Of a stretch of DNA of 25,234 nucleotides, positions 14,600 through 21,550 are shown in pieces. This DNA comes from Leptospirillum sp. Its GTDB lineage: Bacteria; Nitrospirota; Leptospirillia; Leptospirillales; Leptospirillaceae. The notes beneath the pieces were generated by a model. That model was given only the letters and a program-made list of their open reading frames with translations. It did not search any database and was not told the DNA's origin. The position numbers were made by a program, and so were the translations under genes. The first letter of the stretch is position 1. The number at the start of each line of letters is the position of its first letter. The stretch covers positions 1 through 25,234 of the forward strand of contig DAIEST010000128.1 in NCBI GenBank assembly GCA_027346125.1, read 5' to 3'.

Positions 14600-15852
14600 G
14601 GACGACCTCCTTTTTCCATCCGGTCTGAGACGTTTTCGAACTGGGATTCGGCATCCATCAAAAACTGGCCGCTGACCACGACCTGATCCCCTTCGTGAAG
14701 CCCGGAAAGGACTTCGACCCAATGGTCCGACCGGACTCCGACAGTCACCCGTACCGGCCGGAAATGCCCCCGGCCGATTTCGGTGATGACGATCGTCTTT
14801 TTCTCCGTACGGATCAGAGCCTTTCGGGGAACGACCAGGACATCGGGGCGGGGGTCCGGGTGCATTGTCGCTTCAAGGTACATGCCGGGCTTTAAAAACC
14901 CGTCCGGATTTTCGACGGGAACCCGGGCCCGGACCGTCCGGCTCTTTCGGTTGAGACGGGGGTCCACGAAATGCAAAGTCCCTCGATAGACGCGTGCAGG
15001 GATGCCCGGAATCCGGAGCGTGACGGAATCGCCCGACCGCACCCAGGCCAGCTGGTCTGAATACAGGGCGACATCGACCCAGACCCGGGAAAGATCGGCC
15101 AGGGTCATCAGCGGTTTGTCCGGCGAAATCTCGCCTCCCACGCGGGCGGCAATCGTTGCCACGATTCCCGAGTAGGGAGAAGCGACGGGAAGAACCGATC
15201 GAGGAAGGCCGGTCTTTTGCAGGCGACCGATTTCCGAATCCGGCACCCCAAGGAGACGGAGGCGTTCCCGGGCCGCTTCCCAAAGGCTTCGATCGTCTTT
15301 CGATTCCGGGTCGGCGCGGGTCGCGTCAAGAGCGATCAAGGCTTCCTTCTCGGAACTGGCCAGTTCAGGTGAATAGACCCGGGCCAGAAGAGCGCCTTTT
15401 CGGACGACATCGCCGGGTGCCAGAACCTCAAGATACCGGATCCACCCCCGGAACCGTGTCGATACGGTCCGGCTCCGGCGAAGGTCGAACGTGACCGTCG
15501 CGGCCGTCCGGATCGTGCGCGAGAATGTCCGCCGCACGACCGGGCCAACTTTTATCCCGAGGGTTTGCTGGATACGGGAATCAACAGACACGGAATTTTT
15601 GATGGATCCCGCCGGTACTCCATAGACCGGGATGTAGTCCATCCCCATGTTGTCCTTCATCGGATGGTCCGCATGAATGGACGGGTTCATCGGATTCCGC
15701 CAGTACAGGATGTTTTGCGCCTGACGACCCGGTTGGAAGTGCGTCTTCGAGCGGACGGCTTTCGGAAAAAGAACCCAACGCACGACCCCGGCGCCGACAA
15801 AGGCTCCGACAGCCAGGGAAACGGTTATCAAGAGAAATAATTTACGGTTCAT
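14596..15852 (-). CDS. cusB: Cu(I)/Ag(I) RND efflux, periplasmic adaptor subunit
   Basis: The 418-residue membrane-fusion protein has an N-terminal anchor or signal (LFLLITVSLAVGAFVGAGVV). A heavy-metal-binding domain follows at about 50-78 (ILYWRNPMNPSIHADHPM, then NMGMDYIPVY), with Met and His residues typical of CusB. Next come the lipoyl/barrel-sandwich half-motifs (STRFRGWIRYLEVLAPGDVV; SPYSGIVATIAARVGGEISP), a helical hairpin between them, the beta-barrel domain and the membrane-proximal end. CusB links CusA to CusC and receives metal from CusF. Its ATG lies 11 nt inside the end of cusC, with GGAGG upstream. Its stop overlaps the cusA start by 4 nt. Confidence 0.93.
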   Translation of the reverse strand: MNRKLFLLITVSLAVGAFVGAGVVRWVLFPKAVRSKTHFQPGRQAQNILYWRNPMNPSIHADHPMKDNMGMDYIPVYGVPAGSIKNSVSVDSRIQQTLGIKVGPVVRRTFSRTIRTAATVTFDLRRSRTVSTRFRGWIRYLEVLAPGDVVRKGALLARVYSPELASSEKEALIALDATRADPESKDDRSLWEAARERLRLLGVPDSEIGRLQKTGLPRSVLPVASPYSGIVATIAARVGGEISPDKPLMTLADLSRVWVDVALYSDQLAWVRSGDSVTLRIPGIPARVYRGTLHFVDPRLNRKSRTVRARVPVENPDGFLKPGMYLEATMHPDPRPDVLVVPRKALIRTEKKTIVITEIGRGHFRPVRVTVGVRSDHWVEVLSGLHEGDQVVVSGQFLMDAESQFENVSDRMEKGGRP

Positions 15853-17254
15853 GACGTCCTCCCTGTAGCATGCCGGACAGGTAGATAAGCTCGGCGCGTA
15901 TTTTTAAACGGTCTATATGGACGGACAATGCCCGGAGCCTGGCGTTTTCGACTTTTTCCATCGCGGAAAGAATGCGTTCCATTTCCAGTGTTCCGGTAGC
16001 ATAGCCGGCGAGAGCGGTATCCACGTTCCTTTTGGCTTCGGGAATGAGAACCCGGTCAAGAAGAACGTTCCTCCTCAGGAGGTGGCGATAGGTCCCTTCG
16101 GAGTCCCGGATCTCTTCGATAAACCGTTGGCGCCTTGTTTCGCGGTCGGCCTCCAGGGACTCGAGTTTATGTTCCTCTTCCGCGACCCTTTGATCCTGGC
16201 GTTCGCCGGGCCGAACCGGAAGGTTGAAGGTCAGCAGGACGGAAAACAGGTTGGGGGTCGACGTGATCAGATTCGGTCCCATGAAATAGCTGTAGTCGCC
16301 CTCGACCGAAACGGCGGGAATTTTGTCTTTCTCGGCCGACCGGACGAGAAGCTTCTGGGCATTATCCCTTGCGTCCCGGGATTCGATGGCGGGATGGTTG
16401 TCGATCCGTTCCAGGAGGACGGACTCGGGAAGAGGATCCGGAAAGCGCGGTTCTTCCGGAGAAATGCGGAACGGCCGGGAGACGTGCATGAGGTTCATCA
16501 GGCGGTAAAGACTTTTTTCTTCCCGAATGCGGACCTGCTCCCGCTTGTCCCGGATGGCGTCTTTTTGGAACTGTGCCAAAAGAACGTCCGACTCCGGACC
16601 GATTCCCTGGCGGTAACGGACCAGGGTCGCCTGAAAGGCTTTTTCCCAAAGGGCGCCGATCGACCGAAGAATCGCCTCCGTCTTCTTGCCCTGATAGAGG
16701 TCGAGCCAGGCGATACGGATGTTGCGGACAAGAAGGGCTTTCTTGTCTTCAAGCACCCAGCGGGAGGCTCTCACTTGCGCGACGGCGCTTTGCCCGAGCA
16801 GGGTTCTCTTGCCCCACGGCGCGAAATCCTGCCGTACCCCCACGGTCGTCATGGTCAGAACGCTCGTTCCCATATTGAAGTTCATCGGGAAGTACTGTTC
16901 CCCGACAACGAGCATGGGATCCGGAAGTTCTCCGGTTTCGACCGACCGGGCCTGATCCTGGGCAATTCTGGCGCGTTCCTCCTCGAGTCCGGGATTACGG
17001 GCCAGACCCAGACGAATAGCCTGATCGAGGGTGAGTGCGGGAATGTTCGAGGTTACAGAGCCGGAGGGCGCCCCGGCCCAGGCCGGAGGAAGCCGGATGA
17101 TCCCGGAAGTTGCCCATGCCAGCAATACCCCTGCAAGAAGGGACGCGGACAGGAATTGGCGATATGTGTTTTCTTGATTTGTCCGTGCTTTACAGACAGG
17201 AGAAAAACGCTTGGAGACTCTTCTCCTGAAGAGTGAAATCCGATGAAACGGCAT
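15842..17254 (-). CDS. cusC: Outer-membrane efflux channel of the cus system (TolC/CusC family)
   Basis: The 470-residue protein has the two-repeat outer-membrane efflux architecture. The first repeat starts LTLDQAIRLGLARNPGLEEE at about 74. It contains the YFPMNFNMGTSVLTMTTVGV and FAPWGKR segments, followed by long helices with the second repeat from about 260 on. The N-terminus has an unusually long basic region before the hydrophobic signal (about 34-53) and a likely cleavage near AWAGAPS (about 60). A GGGGAGG site precedes the ATG at 17254, supporting this long start. No lipobox cysteine is visible. The protein would form the outer-membrane exit duct for CusBA. Its stop lies 11 nt within cusB. 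The gene symbol reflects operon context; sequence alone gives only the TolC-like family. Confidence 0.88.
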   Translation of the reverse strand: MPFHRISLFRRRVSKRFSPVCKARTNQENTYRQFLSASLLAGVLLAWATSGIIRLPPAWAGAPSGSVTSNIPALTLDQAIRLGLARNPGLEEERARIAQDQARSVETGELPDPMLVVGEQYFPMNFNMGTSVLTMTTVGVRQDFAPWGKRTLLGQSAVAQVRASRWVLEDKKALLVRNIRIAWLDLYQGKKTEAILRSIGALWEKAFQATLVRYRQGIGPESDVLLAQFQKDAIRDKREQVRIREEKSLYRLMNLMHVSRPFRISPEEPRFPDPLPESVLLERIDNHPAIESRDARDNAQKLLVRSAEKDKIPAVSVEGDYSYFMGPNLITSTPNLFSVLLTFNLPVRPGERQDQRVAEEEHKLESLEADRETRRQRFIEEIRDSEGTYRHLLRRNVLLDRVLIPEAKRNVDTALAGYATGTLEMERILSAMEKVENARLRALSVHIDRLKIRAELIYLSGMLQGGRHEP

Positions 17255-17314
17255 ACATCCTCCCCACGTTCAAAAACGGAATGAAAACCCGATTTTTCTC
17301 GAACTGGGGGGATC

Positions 17315-17743
17315 TCAAATCAAGAGGGGTCGATTGACGGCGGGTGCAAAAGAAACTCTAGTCAGGGAAGAGGAGAGGGGCGGGTGACTGCCTCGTCGAA
17401 AAACGGCATCGCCGAGTTCAGGATAGGAAAGGCCCTTGGCGACAGGCGGCTGAACCCGGAGGATTGGTGATGTGTTTCCTTCTTTCCAGGGAACGGACTG
17501 AAAACACAAATCGCAGAGAGGTACCCTACAGAGGGATACCGAGGCTTTATGCCGGCAACACGGGAGGTTCCCCTTCATGGGACAGGAAGAGGATTTCATC
17601 CCTTTCGGGGATTGAATGGAGGGTTGCATCAAAGACATGGCATGCGACACGGGAAGGGATGCTCCCCCCTGAAGCAGCCAAGCGAACCCTGCAAGAAGAA
17701 CAGGCCAAAGGATATTTCTTCCCGGAAATCCGAATATCTTCAT
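17315..17743 (-). CDS. Cys-rich exported hypothetical protein ahead of cusC
   Basis: I do not recognise this 142-residue product. It starts with a good signal peptide (hydrophobic core LWPVLLAGFAWLLQG, likely cleavage after SHA at about 35). The mature protein has a cysteine cluster in its first half: SSSCPMKGNLPCCRHKASV, then LCRVPLCDLC, seven cysteines within about 30 residues, plus Met and His. The C-terminal half is Pro/Ser-rich with no recognisable domain. Small Cys/His-rich exported proteins at the head of metal-efflux operons are a recurring theme, and the position 60 nt before cusC on the same strand suggests a role in metal sensing or binding at the envelope (inference). The ATG at 17743 has no visible ribosome site and lies just after a promoter -10 box, so the transcript may be leaderless. 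Confidence 0.55.
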   Translation of the reverse strand: MKIFGFPGRNILWPVLLAGFAWLLQGGASLPVSHAMSLMQPSIQSPKGMKSSSCPMKGNLPCCRHKASVSLCRVPLCDLCFQSVPWKEGNTSPILRVQPPVAKGLSYPELGDAVFRRGSHPPLSSSLTRVSFAPAVNRPLLI

Positions 17744-17749
17744 GATTCG

Positions 17750-17778
17750 ATACTAGAGCTTGTATTCCTGTTTGTCAA
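17750..17778 (-). promoter_or_regulatory. Sigma70-type promoter candidate for the cus operon
   Basis: On the minus strand TTGACA (17778-17773) and TAGTAT (17755-17750) are separated by exactly 17 bp, a near-consensus sigma70 promoter. Transcription would start at about 17743, at the A of the downstream ATG. The 17-bp spacer has no dyad, so it is not a CueR/MerR-type promoter. It overlaps the end of the 39-codon small ORF, so part of the match could be coding coincidence. Confidence 0.5.
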
Positions 17779-17872
17779 CGAAGCATTTGGCCGCGTGATC
17801 AGCTTCACCAGAAAGAATCTGAAGAACCACCCGTAAGAGTTTTCCGATCCTTTTGCGTGTGATTTCAGCCAT
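17753..17872 (-). CDS. 39-residue small ORF coupled to the pilin-like gene
   Basis: This short frame (MAEITRKRIGKLLRVVLQIL, then SGEADHAAKCFVDKQEYKL and TAG) begins at an ATG that overlaps the TAA of the preceding gene as TAATG, a typical translational-coupling junction. The peptide has a basic N-terminus, an amphipathic Leu/Val helix and a charged C-terminus with a single Cys. It resembles no family I know. The coupling junction and plausible composition argue for a real gene, while its length makes chance possible. It ends 9 nt before the start of the Cys-rich protein gene. Confidence 0.4.
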   Translation of the reverse strand: MAEITRKRIGKLLRVVLQILSGEADHAAKCFVDKQEYKL

Positions 17873-18180
17873 TATTCATCCGAATGGGAATGAGCCCAAA
17901 CTTCTAAGGCGCGGATCTCCTTAAGATAATCTGTTTTATTGAGAACACATGCCCTCTGGCCCACCTGAACCGCTTGGAGTACCGGGTCCACGTGAATAGT
18001 CGAAATAGGATGTGAAGCAATCGGCGAGTCCGGCAAAACCATCCTTCCGGGAATGGCCAGAAGAGCGAAACCGAGGATACCCATACTGAACATGGCGATG
18101 CTTGCGAGGATTCCATGTTCCCCGACGATTCCTCGGTCGTCTCGAATAAATGATCGAAATTTCTTGAGAAACTTGATCAT
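17872..18180 (-). CDS. Small pilin-like (Flp/TadE-type) single-pass membrane protein
   Basis: The 102-residue product has a short basic N-terminus, then RDDRGIVGEHGILASIAMFS and MGILGFALLAIPG. A charged start running into a single hydrophobic helix, with the Glu-His-Gly turn before it, resembles the leader and stalk of Flp/TadE-type pilin-like proteins. The remaining 50 residues are soluble with one Cys and give no domain. GGAGG precedes the ATG at 18180; upstream extension runs into the HTH gene. It lies 14 nt after the HTH gene and overlaps the small ORF by 1 nt. It could be a pseudopilin of a transfer apparatus or simply a membrane peptide. No prepilin peptidase gene is in view. Confidence 0.5.
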   Translation of the reverse strand: MIKFLKKFRSFIRDDRGIVGEHGILASIAMFSMGILGFALLAIPGRMVLPDSPIASHPISTIHVDPVLQAVQVGQRACVLNKTDYLKEIRALEVWAHSHSDE

Positions 18181-18194
18181 AATTTTTCCTCCCT

Positions 18195-18932
18195 CTATTT
18201 TGACTTTCTCCCATTTGTTACATCCAACATAGCTAAGACGTCTTTCGGACGAAGACCTCTTCGTTCCATTTCCCGATAGAAGTCTTCCCATGTCATGGAG
18301 TCCTTACGGGGACTCTCTCCTTTCGGATGTATTTTTCTCATCAATTCCAATATCTGGCCGAATTCCTCCAATGAAACCGAAGCGTCCGACATGAACTTAT
18401 CGAAGAGATTTCTCGATATTCGAAGGAGAGGATTGGAAGTCAATTTATCCACTATCCCCGTACCTTTTGGAATATCAAACCATTTTAAGAGCGGTAGATT
18501 TGTGGGGTTGACCAAGGAACTCTCTCCCGCAGGGATCAGTGGGGAAATCTTTTGCCTCAAAAGAATCCGGATGGATTTTGAGGAAGAGTAAAGAAGAAAG
18601 AGGTTGGAGGTCGGAAACCAATCCTTGACCAGAATATTTTGGGGGATAAGAACAATTTCTTCGAAGTCTTCCCCAACCCAGGCCAGAATTTCCCGAAGCG
18701 GATCGAGATTGTGGTTGACGGTCCATCGATGAACCTGATCAGAAGCTAAAGTTCCACCAGAAATGCCCAAGTATTCAAAAAAAATATTTTGTTTTTCCTG
18801 ACTTAAACGTCCCGGGACTCCCTTAAGCCAGCCCGCAACAGCCGATGTGTTAAGTCCGGTGGATTTGGCTGCGGAAGTAATACTTATTCCGCGAAGATTT
18901 ATCAGGATCGAGGCTAAACTATGTTTTTCCAA
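18195..18932 (-). CDS. HTH DNA-binding protein, probable element regulator
   Basis: The 245-residue protein has a helix-turn-helix near the N-terminus (ISITSAAKSTGLNTSAVAGW, then LKGVPGRLS, about 16-44) of the Cro/XRE-like type. A segment with VHRWTVNHNLDPLREIL follows, then a soluble region with no domain I recognise and a charged C-terminus (TWEDFYREMERRGLRPKDVL). It is transcribed divergently from the AlpA/excisionase-like gene across a 118-nt AT-rich intergenic region, the usual setting for a repressor controlling excision or transfer genes. The gene is AT-richer than the metal operons. It would be the first gene of a minus-strand group with the pilin-like protein. Function is inferred from the HTH and its position. 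Confidence 0.6.
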   Translation of the reverse strand: MEKHSLASILINLRGISITSAAKSTGLNTSAVAGWLKGVPGRLSQEKQNIFFEYLGISGGTLASDQVHRWTVNHNLDPLREILAWVGEDFEEIVLIPQNILVKDWFPTSNLFLLYSSSKSIRILLRQKISPLIPAGESSLVNPTNLPLLKWFDIPKGTGIVDKLTSNPLLRISRNLFDKFMSDASVSLEEFGQILELMRKIHPKGESPRKDSMTWEDFYREMERRGLRPKDVLAMLDVTNGRKSK

Positions 18933-19050
18933 TTTTTTCTTCCTTGACTCGGAATGCTTATCTGAATATGCTTACACGTGGATACACATATAAGTTTCTT
19001 GATACTTATCCATTTTACAAATCTTACCAAATACTTCCTGGAGATACAAA
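18933..19050. promoter_or_regulatory. Divergent AT-rich regulatory region
   Basis: This AT-rich gap lies between the HTH gene (minus) and the AlpA-like gene (plus). It contains repeated GCTTA/CTTATC words (for example near 18957, 18970 and 19005), a CACGTG palindrome at 18975-18980, and a TTGATA -35-like box at 18999-19004. No -10 is convincing for either direction. GGAG at 19039-19042 serves as the ribosome site of the plus-strand gene. It is a likely operator region, by position. Confidence 0.35.
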
Positions 19051-19329
19051 ATGGAAAAATTGCTCGACGAATCTGAGCTGGCCGAAGTGCTGGGGGTCTC
19101 GGTACTGACGGTTCGGAGAAACAGGTCGGCGGCTCCCTATCGTCTTCCCCCTCACGTTAAGTTTGGCGCGAGTGTTAGGTACCAGCTGACCACAGTATTG
19201 AGGTGGCTTGAGGAACATGAGGTTGGTCATGACCCTTCACCTAAAACCGAGCTAAACCAATCAGCCCAGCACCGCGGCCGCCCTTCAAAATCCGAAACCG
19301 TCCGGAAAACCAAAAATGCGGACAAGTGA
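19051..19329 (+). CDS. AlpA/excisionase-like HTH protein
   Basis: The 92-residue protein has a MerR-superfamily helix-turn-helix of the AlpA/excisionase kind: LLDESELAEVLGVSVLTVRR (about 4-23), then PPHVKFGASVRYQLTTVLRW (about 33-52) with the wing and the RYxxxxVxxWL end. The basic C-terminal tail (HRGRPSKSETVRKTK) is low-complexity. Such proteins direct excision or activate the integrase and transfer genes of mobile elements. The ATG at 19051 follows GGAG at a good distance. It overlaps the following primase gene by 14 nt, indicating one transcript. Confidence 0.75.
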   Translation: MEKLLDESELAEVLGVSVLTVRRNRSAAPYRLPPHVKFGASVRYQLTTVLRWLEEHEVGHDPSPKTELNQSAQHRGRPSKSETVRKTKNADK

Positions 19330-20404
19330 CCCGTTGATCGATCATACCCGCGATCTCGATGCCCTGGACCCTCCGGTTGCCTCTGACGGAGGCAGAATCC
19401 CGAAGATGATCCCCCTCCCAACCCCGGAGGACCTGCACCGGATCGTCGAGGCCCTGCCCCAAACGCTGGACTCGGATCATGCCCGCATGCTCGACTCCTC
19501 CTGTATCTCTCCCGAGGTGGTAGTCGCCCGAGGCTATCGGACAATCCGGGATAAATCGATCTTGGTGAGTTTGGGCTTTCAGGTTTGGCAATCCCGTGTT
19601 CCGGCCCTTCTCATTCCGCTACGGAATCGGGAGGGGCGGGTCATCTCGGTCCAGATCCGGCCGGACCGGCCTCGACAGGACAAAAACGGGAAAATCGTCA
19701 AATACGACACTCCCATGGGGACGGCCCATCGAATCGATTTCCCCACTGTTCTGCCGTTTCCGGGACCGGGAGGAAAAATTTGGATTACAGAAGGTGTCAA
19801 AAAATCTGATGCGATCGGGAGCAAGGGGATATATTGTCTTGCCTTGCCCGGGGTCGATACTTGGTCCGGATCTGAGGCGATACAGGACCTCAAGGGCGTC
19901 GATTGGCGGGGTCGAACAGCGGTCATCGCGTTCGATTCGGATGTGGCGACCAACCCCCGGGTCGGCAAGGCCCGGGAGGCCCTGGCAGGATTTCTTCAGG
20001 ACAGGAAGGCCTCCCTCCGCTATCTGGATCTTCCTTCAGGCCCCAAAGGAGAAAAACAGGGAATCGACGATTATCTCGCCTTCGGGCATACGTTGGACGA
20101 TGTCTACGCCCTGGTGAGCGATCCTCCCTCTCCTTCTCCTCCCGATCCTGTCTCCATGGCATGGACAGGCCAGCTCGACAGAACACCCACCGGGCGTCTT
20201 ATCCCGAATTCCCGGTCTTTGGGACTCGTCCTCCGGAACGACCCGGCGGGGCAGACTTACAGATACAACGAGTTCTCCCGTCTGGTTTGTCTCGGAGACC
20301 GGGGCGTCGAGGATTCCGACCTGTTCCGGATGGCCGAACACATCGAGATGCTATACGGGCGAAGGTGTACTGTGCCCGTCGCCCGGCTCCGGGAGGCGGT
20401 TTAG
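19316..20404 (+). CDS. Primase/helicase, N-terminal half (DUF3854/TOPRIM-like), ended by in-frame TAG
   Basis: The 362-residue product has a DUF3854/TOPRIM-like primase region: LLIPLRNREGRVISVQIRPD (about 100-120), ITEGVKKSDAIGS (about 156-169) and the acidic strand TAVIAFDSDVATNP (about 199-212). The latter two correspond to the catalytic Glu and Asp-x-Asp positions of TOPRIM folds. It ends PVARLREAV then TAG at 20402-20404. The same frame continues AVARERPFHPVRDWLSGLRW directly into the VapE-type helicase listed next, with no other stop between 19316 and 21550. The original protein was therefore about 744 residues, and this gene is the front part after a nonsense change, most simply CAG to TAG. 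The start ATG overlaps the AlpA-like gene. Confidence 0.75.
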   Translation: MRTSDPLIDHTRDLDALDPPVASDGGRIPKMIPLPTPEDLHRIVEALPQTLDSDHARMLDSSCISPEVVVARGYRTIRDKSILVSLGFQVWQSRVPALLIPLRNREGRVISVQIRPDRPRQDKNGKIVKYDTPMGTAHRIDFPTVLPFPGPGGKIWITEGVKKSDAIGSKGIYCLALPGVDTWSGSEAIQDLKGVDWRGRTAVIAFDSDVATNPRVGKAREALAGFLQDRKASLRYLDLPSGPKGEKQGIDDYLAFGHTLDDVYALVSDPPSPSPPDPVSMAWTGQLDRTPTGRLIPNSRSLGLVLRNDPAGQTYRYNEFSRLVCLGDRGVEDSDLFRMAEHIEMLYGRRCTVPVARLREAV

Positions 20405-20434
20405 GCGGTCGCCCGAGAGCGGCCTTTTCACCCT

Positions 20435-21550
20435 GTGCGAGATTGGCTCTCCGGGCTCCGGTGGGACGGGACAGCCCGGATCGATAACCTGTTGCCGGTT
20501 TATTACGGTGTCCGGGACGATGAGTACACCCGCGCGGTCGGAAAAAACCTCCTCGTCGGGGCCGTCGCCCGAATCTACGACCCCGGGGCCAAACTCGACA
20601 CGATGGTTGTTCTGGAGGGCGATCAGGGGTCCCGGAAATCCTCCTCCCTGCAAACACTTTTTGGGGCCGATTGGGTCGCCGAGATGAAGGCCACCCCGGA
20701 CAGCCGAGATTTCGAGGCATCTCTGCTGGGTCTGTGGTGCATCGAGTTCGCCGATCTGGAAGGGATGGGCCGCGCCGACCGCAACCGAATCAAAATGCAA
20801 ATCAGCACCCGCTCAGATTGGGTCCGCCTGGCTTACCGGCGGGACCCCGCTCGATACCCTAGACAGTCCATTTTTGTTTCGACCGCGAACGACAACGATT
20901 ATCTCAAAGATCCGACCGGAGCTCGACGGTTTTGGCCCGTCAGGTGCGGGAAGATAGATCTGGAGGCCCTGGCCAGAGACCGGGACCTGCTATGGGCCGA
21001 AGCGGTCCACCGATACCGGGCCGGGGAGACGTGGTGGGAGGTCCCCGAACAGGCCAAAGACGAACAGGAAGCGCGCTATCAGGCCGACTCGTGGGAGGAG
21101 ATCATCATCCCATGGCTCGCTGGCCGCCCGGAGGTCACGACGACGGAGGTCCTGAGGGATTGCCTGGGGATGGAGAACCGGGACCACTCCCAATCAGCTC
21201 AGATTCGCGTGGGGAATACCCTGAAGAGGTGCGGGTGGGGACGGATCAAAGTAAGGCACGGGCCAAGTCTGGCGTGGGTTTATCGCCCGCCAGAAAATGT
21301 TCCCAAGCTGGACATGGGAACACATGGGAACAACTTGGGAACATCCGGTACTGACGCCATTGTTCCCAACGTTCCCATCGAAAATGCGTTTTCAAATTCT
21401 CCACACTTTTCTAATAACTCTTTAGAAATAGATAGGAACATGGGAACACATGGGAACAAACCAATACCGGAGCCATGTTCCCAAGATGTTCCCAACCCAA
21501 CCGGAATGCCTGACTTGGGAACAGAAAACTGGACGGAGGTCTTCGAATGA
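20435..21550 (+). CDS. VapE-type SF3-like helicase, C-terminal half of the split primase
   Basis: The frame is collinear with the preceding one (offset of exactly 373 codons) and contains the VapE/phage-type ATPase: the N-terminal HPVRDWLSGLRWDGTARID, Walker A LEGDQGSRKSSS (about 59-70), Walker B WCIEFADLEGM (about 98-108), and the sensor block FVSTANDNDYLKDPTGARRF (about 146-165). Such proteins unwind and prime the replication of satellite phages and integrative elements. The only start codon here is a GTG at 20435 with no ribosome site. This suggests that independent translation is weak and that the two halves were one gene. The C-terminal 85 residues are unlike the rest: a repetitive tail with MGTHGN twice, encoded by the iteron-like array at 21299-21522. 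The stop overlaps the next start as ATGA. Confidence 0.75.
   Translation: MRDWLSGLRWDGTARIDNLLPVYYGVRDDEYTRAVGKNLLVGAVARIYDPGAKLDTMVVLEGDQGSRKSSSLQTLFGADWVAEMKATPDSRDFEASLLGLWCIEFADLEGMGRADRNRIKMQISTRSDWVRLAYRRDPARYPRQSIFVSTANDNDYLKDPTGARRFWPVRCGKIDLEALARDRDLLWAEAVHRYRAGETWWEVPEQAKDEQEARYQADSWEEIIIPWLAGRPEVTTTEVLRDCLGMENRDHSQSAQIRVGNTLKRCGWGRIKVRHGPSLAWVYRPPENVPKLDMGTHGNNLGTSGTDAIVPNVPIENAFSNSPHFSNNSLEIDRNMGTHGNKPIPEPCSQDVPNPTGMPDLGTENWTEVFE
21299..21522. repeat. Iteron-like array: 11 copies of TGGGAAC on both strands
   Basis: The word TGGGAAC starts at 21315, 21325, 21336, 21441, 21451 and 21516. Its complement GTTCCCA starts at 21299, 21362, 21371, 21477 and 21488. That is eleven exact copies in 224 bp, with AGGAAC near 21435 as a degenerate copy. 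Neighbouring copies are often 10-11 bp apart, one helical turn. A 22-bp unit with two copies is repeated exactly at 21312-21333 and 21438-21459. The array lies in the 3' end of the VapE helicase gene. The density and phasing suggest protein-binding iterons, perhaps the replication origin of the element. The extended form is AC-A/T-TGGGAACA. Confidence 0.75.

Noticed and set aside
15917..17236. 439-codon plus-strand open frame opposite cusC
   Set aside because: It is the mirror of the TolC-like gene with no recognisable domain.
21299..21522. CRISPR array
   Set aside because: The repeat is only 7-11 bp, lies in both orientations with irregular spacing, and is inside a coding sequence.
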